Shown here piece by piece: positions 59,930 to 64,000 of a DNA stretch of 64,000 nucleotides (position 1 is the stretch's first letter; every line of letters begins with the position of its first letter). The notes under the pieces are model-generated. The model made no database searches and was not told the DNA's origin. It saw only the letters and a program-made list of their open reading frames with translations. The translations under genes were made by a program, and so were the position numbers. The DNA comes from Denitratimonas yunnanensis (SeqCode) (GTDB taxonomy: Bacteria; Pseudomonadota; Gammaproteobacteria; Xanthomonadales; Xanthomonadaceae): the NCBI GenBank assembly GCA_026410415.1, contig JAPMLR010000005.1, positions 62,001 through 126,000 of the forward strand, in the 5' to 3' direction.

Positions 59930-60489
59930 CAGAACTTCATCGGGTCCAGGATCGCGTCCAGGTTGAGGTGGTCGCAGAATTCCAGGAAATCATCGCGCAA
60001 TGCGGCGATGTGCATGGAGGCCGGAATGCCGACCGTCAGCTGGGCCGAAAACATGTCCGCGCCGGTCTGCATCGCCCGGTAGCGCGAGCTGTGCAGGTTC
60101 TCGATCGTGATGCCCTGACGATCGAAGAAATCGGCAAGCTGGAACAGGATGCCGGGCTTGTCGGCGGCGATCACCTCGACCAGATAGGGCAGCAGGTTGC
60201 TCAACGGCGGCTTGGGGCCGGTGCGATACCACACCAGCCGGAAACCATCCTCTCGCTCCAGCCGGGAGAGGCCGGATTCGAGCTTGGCCACCGCATCCCA
60301 CGAGCCCAGTGCCAACGCCAACACCGAAACATCGCGACCGACCGTGGACAGACGCGCATCCACCAGATTGCAGCCACTGTCGGCGATGCGACGGGAGACG
60401 GCCAGCAACGGCGACTCCGGATGCGTCGCGAAGGCGTTGATCAGGAGATAGTTCTCGTTGGTGTTGGGGCGTTGCTGCGGGTCGGTCAA
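59929..60489 (-). CDS. gcvR: Glycine cleavage system regulator GcvR-like ACT-domain protein
   Basis: A 186-residue protein of two ACT domains: NENYLLINAFATHPESPLLA at the N-terminus and PYLVEVIAADKPGILFQLAD in the second. GcvR binds glycine and blocks GcvA. TTG 60489 is chosen: LTDPQQRPNTNENYLLIN matches the xanthomonad family start and GGAA lies upstream; an ATG at 60576 would fall inside the predicted promoter. It is divergent from dapA, with bcp and phoH downstream. Confidence 0.88.
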   Translation of the reverse strand: MTDPQQRPNTNENYLLINAFATHPESPLLAVSRRIADSGCNLVDARLSTVGRDVSVLALALGSWDAVAKLESGLSRLEREDGFRLVWYRTGPKPPLSNLLPYLVEVIAADKPGILFQLADFFDRQGITIENLHSSRYRAMQTGADMFSAQLTVGIPASMHIAALRDDFLEFCDHLNLDAILDPMKF

Positions 60490-60571
60490 GGCGACATTCC
60501 GACAAAAGCGCGTGGCGCTGAAGGGGGCAATGGTTTGCGGTGTTGCATGAAGCGTGGACAACCGTGAGGCC

Positions 60572-60601
60572 AGCATACTTGCCCGTGCTTTGGGGCCGCA
60601 A
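60572..60601 (-). promoter_or_regulatory. Putative gcvR promoter
   Basis: On the minus strand TTGCGG (60596-60601), an 18-base spacer and TATGCT (60572-60577). On the plus strand TTGCCC (60579-60584) and TAACAT (60603-60608) could drive dapA, so the two promoters would overlap face to face. Confidence 0.35.
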
Positions 60602-60636
60602 GTAACATCCCCGGCCTTCCCGAACCGGGCTTTCCC

Positions 60637-61545
60637 TTGCAATTGCATGGCAGCATCACTGCGTTGGCGACACCGTTCGCGTCGTCGGGCGCGCTCGACA
60701 TCGCGGCTTGGCGAACACTGGTGGCCTGGCAGGTCGAGGCGGGCACGCAGGGCCTGATCGTCGCCGGTTCCACCGGTGAGGCAGCGATGCTGTCGGATGC
60801 CGAATTCTCCGAACTGATCCAATCGGCCACCGGCGTGGTGGGTGGCCGCGTGCCGGTGCTGGCTGGCGCCGGACTGTCTGGCACGGAAAAAGCCCTCTCC
60901 CAATGTCTTCGTGCGCTTGATGCGGGTGCCGATGGCGTGCTGGTGGTGACGCCGCCGTACGTGCGCCCGACGCAGGATGGCCTGCGCCACCACTACGAAA
61001 CCCTCGCCGATGCGCTGGATGCGCCGCTGATTCTGTACAACGTGCCGTCGCGCACCGGTGTCGATCTTCTGCCGGAAACCGTCGCGATGCTGGCGCCGCA
61101 TCCGCGCATCGTCGGCATCAAGGAGGCCGTCTCCGATCCTGCGCGGATGGCTGCGCTGCTGCCATTGCGCACCCCCGGATTCGCCATCCTCAGCGGAGAC
61201 GACGGCAGTGCCTGCGAGGCGCTGTCGAGTGGCGCCGACGGAGTGGTTTCCGTGGTGTCCAACGCCATTCCCGCGGCGTTCCGCCATTTGTGCGATCTGG
61301 CTCGAACAGGCGACGCCGAGGCGGCGCGCGCCCTCGATGCCGAGTTGTCACCGTTGTATGCCACGATGGGGCTGGAGCCCAACCCGATCCCGGTCAAGGC
61401 GGTTCTGGCCGCGCTGGGACGGTGCCATGACCGCTTGCGCCTGCCGCTGCTGCCGCTATCCTCGCGCTTTCGCCCTGAAGTGGAAGCCGCGCTCGGGCTT
61501 TTCCGCGCGGTCGAGGCCCGATTCGGGCCGGGTCGCGCGTCCTGA
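60637..61545 (+). CDS. dapA: 4-hydroxy-tetrahydrodipicolinate synthase
   Basis: A 302-residue TIM barrel, first committed step of lysine and diaminopimelate synthesis. GSITALATPF, AGSTGEAAMLSDAEF, catalytic Tyr in ILYNVPSRTG and Schiff-base Lys in VGIKEAVSDP. The start is TTG 60637, as no in-frame ATG or GTG gives the family N-terminus. The lipoprotein gene follows after 29 bases, the dapA-bamC order also known from E. coli. Confidence 0.95.
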   Translation: MQLHGSITALATPFASSGALDIAAWRTLVAWQVEAGTQGLIVAGSTGEAAMLSDAEFSELIQSATGVVGGRVPVLAGAGLSGTEKALSQCLRALDAGADGVLVVTPPYVRPTQDGLRHHYETLADALDAPLILYNVPSRTGVDLLPETVAMLAPHPRIVGIKEAVSDPARMAALLPLRTPGFAILSGDDGSACEALSSGADGVVSVVSNAIPAAFRHLCDLARTGDAEAARALDAELSPLYATMGLEPNPIPVKAVLAALGRCHDRLRLPLLPLSSRFRPEVEAALGLFRAVEARFGPGRAS

Positions 61546-61574
61546 CATCCTTGAACATGAAGCGAGAGTTTTTG

Positions 61575-62057
61575 ATGAGCAGTCTCAATAGCAATGGACG
61601 CGGCCTGATCTTTGCCGCGGTGGCGGTGGCGCTTCTGGCAACATCCGGCTGCAGCTGGTTTCGCGCCAAGACCGGGTACGAGTTGAGTCCCGAATCGCGT
61701 CCTCTGGAGATTCCACCGGATTTGAACGCGCCGTCGAATGACGGGGCATTGCGCATTCCCGGCGTTGCCGCGAGCCAGCGGGGTGTCGAGACTCAGGCGT
61801 TCACCCTTCAGGACACGCCGGCGAGCGCCTTCGAACGCATCGGCATCGCACTGGGCCGCATCGAGGGCGTCTCCATCAGCGAAAGCTCGCAGCTTTTGAC
61901 CGTCTATACGGTCAGCTACGAAGGCGAGACGTTCCTCATCCGTATCGCCCCGCAGGGCGATGGGGCACGCATTTCCGCCGTTACCGCCGAAGGCCGGGAG
62001 ATCGGCAGCGGCGCCGGATCGAAACTGGTCGGCCTGTTGCGCCAGCGTTTGGGTTGA
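61575..62057 (+). CDS. Short BamC-like outer-membrane lipoprotein
   Basis: A 160-residue lipoprotein: signal with lipobox LATSGC (Cys26), then an unstructured segment (ELSPESRPLEIPPDLNAP), which matches the N-terminal part of BamC that binds BamD. One alpha/beta domain follows. E. coli BamC has two such domains and 344 residues, so this is a shortened form. ATG 61575 was chosen for the shortest signal peptide with GCGAGAG upstream; ATG 61557 is also possible. Position after dapA supports the assignment. Confidence 0.75.
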   Translation: MSSLNSNGRGLIFAAVAVALLATSGCSWFRAKTGYELSPESRPLEIPPDLNAPSNDGALRIPGVAASQRGVETQAFTLQDTPASAFERIGIALGRIEGVSISESSQLLTVYTVSYEGETFLIRIAPQGDGARISAVTAEGREIGSGAGSKLVGLLRQRLG

Positions 62058-62113
62058 CCAGCCGCAACCGGAACGTCAACGTATTGCGTGTTCGCTTTCG
62101 ATGAGGGAAGGGG

Positions 62114-63280
62114 ATGGGGCGACGTTCGGGAAACAGGGCCAGCCCTTCGATTGACGATTCGATCCGTGACATGTACGGATCGCTCTCCGAAGAAGTCCGT
62201 TTCGATCAGATCATGCACCGCCTCGGCGCGGTGTTCCGCTCCAGCATCTCCGGTGTGCACACCGAGGATTTCGGTGCGCATCGCGGTCGCCTCACACTGG
62301 TGGGCGACGTCACCGCCGACGAATATGTCCGCCTGACCGATGCCTACACCCACCGCTGGAATGGCAGCAACCTGTGGATGGAGCGCAGCCTGGGAGGATT
62401 CCAGCAGCAGGGTTACCAGCACGGCGATGCCGTGGTCAGCGGGCACGAATTGCGTCAATCGGCGTATTACCGCCATTTCCTCAAACCGCTGGATATCCGC
62501 TATGGCCTGGGCATCCAGATATGGAGCGGCGATGCGCTGAACATGGCGGTGGCCTCTTTCCATCGCGGCCACGGCGAGCGCGGCTTTGGTCCCGACGACA
62601 TCCGCACCATCCACGCCATTCGCCCGCACATGGTGAATGCCTATGCCATCTACCGGCGCATCGCTCGCCTGGAAGGCCGGGTGGAGTCGCTGCGCGCCGG
62701 ATTCGAGCGCGCGCCGTTGGGCATGCTGATACTGGACGCGGCAGGTCGCGCGCTGGAAGTCAACGACCGCGCCGAAGAATGTCTGCTCGCCAGTCAACTG
62801 GCCCGTTGCAACGCCGAAGGGCTCCTGCATTTCACCCATTCGCAGACACAGCAGGACTTTCTTGCGGCACTGGCGACCTTCGCCTGCGCCACTGCCAAGC
62901 CGCGCACCCTGCCACTGCATGATGCCAAAGGCGTGCGCACCTCCATCGCGCTGCACCTGTGCCGCATACCTTGCGGCACCCTTTCCGGCTTCGATGGCCG
63001 CGCCAGCGTGCTCGGTTTCATCGCCGAGTTGCGCCGCGAGCGCTTCCCGCAATGGGCCGAGCACGTCATCCACACCACGCTCGGTCTGAGCCACGCCGAA
63101 GCGCGTGTCGCCTTCGCCCTGCTGCAACACGTCGAAGTCGCCACCGCCGCTGCGGCGCTTGGCCTTCAGCCCGCCACCGTGCGCACCCACGTCAAGAGCA
63201 TCCACTCGAAATTGGGCGTCTCGCGCAGCAGCGACATGCTGCTGATGCTGGATCGGTTGCTCGGGGTGGGGCAGGGCTGA
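62114..63280 (+). CDS. LuxR-type HTH transcriptional regulator with N-terminal sensory region
   Basis: A 388-residue regulator. The C-terminal HTH spans about 322-382: LGLSHAEARVAFALL, ALGLQPATVRTHVKSIHSKL. The N-terminal 300 residues lack a named motif that I see; about 195-300 look PAS-like (RAPLGMLILDAAGRALEVND). No phospho-receiver or acyl-homoserine-lactone domain is evident. GGGAAGGGG lies just before ATG 62114; ATG 62171 is an alternative. A 16-base inverted repeat lies 44 bases downstream. Confidence 0.9.
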   Translation: MGRRSGNRASPSIDDSIRDMYGSLSEEVRFDQIMHRLGAVFRSSISGVHTEDFGAHRGRLTLVGDVTADEYVRLTDAYTHRWNGSNLWMERSLGGFQQQGYQHGDAVVSGHELRQSAYYRHFLKPLDIRYGLGIQIWSGDALNMAVASFHRGHGERGFGPDDIRTIHAIRPHMVNAYAIYRRIARLEGRVESLRAGFERAPLGMLILDAAGRALEVNDRAEECLLASQLARCNAEGLLHFTHSQTQQDFLAALATFACATAKPRTLPLHDAKGVRTSIALHLCRIPCGTLSGFDGRASVLGFIAELRRERFPQWAEHVIHTTLGLSHAEARVAFALLQHVEVATAAAALGLQPATVRTHVKSIHSKLGVSRSSDMLLMLDRLLGVGQG

Positions 63281-63323
63281 CGGCCCGCATCGCTGCACTG
63301 GTGGCGCATTTTGTGCGGTTTTC

Positions 63324-63339
63324 TACCCATTTTGGGGTA
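63324..63339. repeat. Small inverted repeat between the LuxR gene and the last gene
   Basis: TACCC-ATTTTG-GGGTA. It may be a regulator site or a weak hairpin; no U-run follows. Confidence 0.3.
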
Positions 63340-63461
63340 AGACATCCCGCTGGCGTTGGTTTAGCTTTCTCTGGGGATATTTTCATCTTGTGCCCAATCC
63401 CGGCATCCCGGCTTTGTCTTTCGCTTTGCATTCGCCGGAGTGATGGATTGCATCAGGCATG

Positions 63462-63470
63462 CCCCCCCCC
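63462..63470 (+). repeat. Run of nine cytosines upstream of the last gene
   Basis: C9 at 63462-63470 in the 296-base gap 63281-63576, 106 bases before the start codon at 63577. Such tracts can slip and vary promoter strength, but sequencing error is also possible. The rest of the gap is lower in GC and holds no gene I can support. Confidence 0.4.
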
Positions 63471-63576
63471 AAAGAGTGAAGGTCGGATTAGGTGAGGGTT
63501 TTGATTTTCCTGTTGAAGTATCTGCAATTTCGTGTGTTTCACTTTATTCGAGATTTAATCTTCTTGGAGGTGTCTC

Positions 63577-64000
63577 GTGAACAGGGCTCGTGTTTTCGCT
63601 CTCTGGGTCGTGTTCCGGGCGGCTCTCCCAAGCTTCATGCTGTGGTGTTCTCCTGTGGCTTCCGCGCAATATGAGGGGGTGGGGGCCTTTTTGGATGAAG
63701 GGCAGGTCTTGTTGGGCCTGTATCGGTCAGCTTGCGAAGGATTGAACGATCCCGACCTGTTTTCTTCGTGCGTCACCAGTGCGGCTCCGTTTAGTCCTCA
63801 GGTTGTAGGCGAACATCGTACTTGCTTGAATACATCGCCATCAGGCTACCCTGCGAGAAATAATGTCCTTTTTGCATTCCAGCTCGACAGCAGGGATGAG
63901 GGGTTCGAGGTAAACAGGTATTATAAGCAGCAGTACAACGGGTTCTCGTTGGGGTGTGTTGGCGAGGCTTATTACATCAAGGTCAAGGTGGCAGGCCAAT
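63577..64000 (+). CDS. Secreted protein of unknown function, 3' end outside the window
   Basis: The first 141 codons of an exported protein. GTG 63577 is preceded by GGAGG at 63566-63570, six bases away. Signal peptide MNRARVFALWVVFRAALPSF continues to PVASA-Q. The mature part, starting QYEGVGAFLDEGQVLLGLYR, has five Cys in about 100 residues and no domain I recognise; no stop occurs before base 64000. GC is lower than upstream (my hand count of 63601-63960 gives about 54 per cent, against about 70 in a sampled line of the LuxR gene), so it may be acquired DNA. Confidence 0.72.
   Translation, partial: MNRARVFALWVVFRAALPSFMLWCSPVASAQYEGVGAFLDEGQVLLGLYRSACEGLNDPDLFSSCVTSAAPFSPQVVGEHRTCLNTSPSGYPARNNVLFAFQLDSRDEGFEVNRYYKQQYNGFSLGCVGEAYYIKVKVAGQ

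Noticed and set aside
60490..60576. ATG 60576 as the gcvR start
   Set aside because: It lies within the predicted -10 element and adds residues unlike the family N-terminus.

Overview
The window is 64 kb of gene-dense, GC-rich DNA with short intergenic gaps, many 1-4 base start/stop overlaps and no visible mobile element, CRISPR array, rRNA or tRNA gene. It reads as a stretch of core chromosome from a gammaproteobacterium of the Lysobacterales (Xanthomonadales). The reasons are a complete branched-chain keto-acid dehydrogenase operon joined to ilvE (fits iso-branched lipids), xanthomonad-like DapA, GcvR and dapA-bamC gene order, a PhaAB-type Mrp antiporter, GTCATCCCC-type extragenic palindromes, and secreted proteins ending in an FxDGFES motif that I associate with this order. 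Family and genus cannot be fixed from the sequence alone.

Layout. 1-4215: the 3'-part of a Na/Pi cotransporter, a bacterioferritin lacking the haem-ligand Met, an MBL/beta-CASP hydrolase and a pirin. 4377-9856: a phosphoketolase-like, acetate kinase and MaoC-Pta cluster for acetyl-phosphate/acetyl-CoA metabolism, with a possible coupled micro-ORF and a possible SDR remnant inside it. 10101-13979: a 1292-residue multidomain secreted protein. 14099-21337: bkd operon plus ilvE and a divergent LysR gene whose start codon lies in a textbook LysR box. 21579-31368: an erythromycin-esterase-like lipoprotein, a Ser/Thr kinase with TPR tail, prfC, and three secreted proteins. 31505-39115: cca, NDUFA9-like, slt, EEP nuclease, dsbA and a CPA2 antiporter on the minus strand. 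39190-45038: the Mrp/Pha operon. 45211-52060: YceH, ABC-F, a MerC-like protein, ribosomal protein THX, hutI and prpE. 52216-55432: yajC-secD-secF. 55607-57739: a ZnuD-like zinc receptor under two tandem Zur-like boxes. 58041-63280: phoH, bcp, gcvR, dapA, a short BamC-like lipoprotein and a LuxR regulator. 63577-64000: the start of a lower-GC secreted protein that leaves the window.

How parts work together. Phosphoketolase would use Pi to make acetyl-phosphate, which AckA and Pta turn into acetate plus ATP or into acetyl-CoA. IlvE and BKDH convert branched amino acids to branched acyl-CoAs, the primers of iso-fatty acids. The Mrp complex and the adjacent CPA2 antiporter form one cation/proton block. 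YajC-SecDF, BamC, Slt and DsbA serve the cell envelope, through which the many secreted proteins must pass.

The strongest new-looking points are the tandem Zur-like boxes with the His-rich receptor loop, the LysR box over its own start codon, the shared C-terminal FxDGFES motif, the protease-accessory domains without a protease in the 1292-residue protein, and the divergent thiamine-diphosphate site of the phosphoketolase homologue. No clearly undescribed multigene defence or conflict system is visible here.
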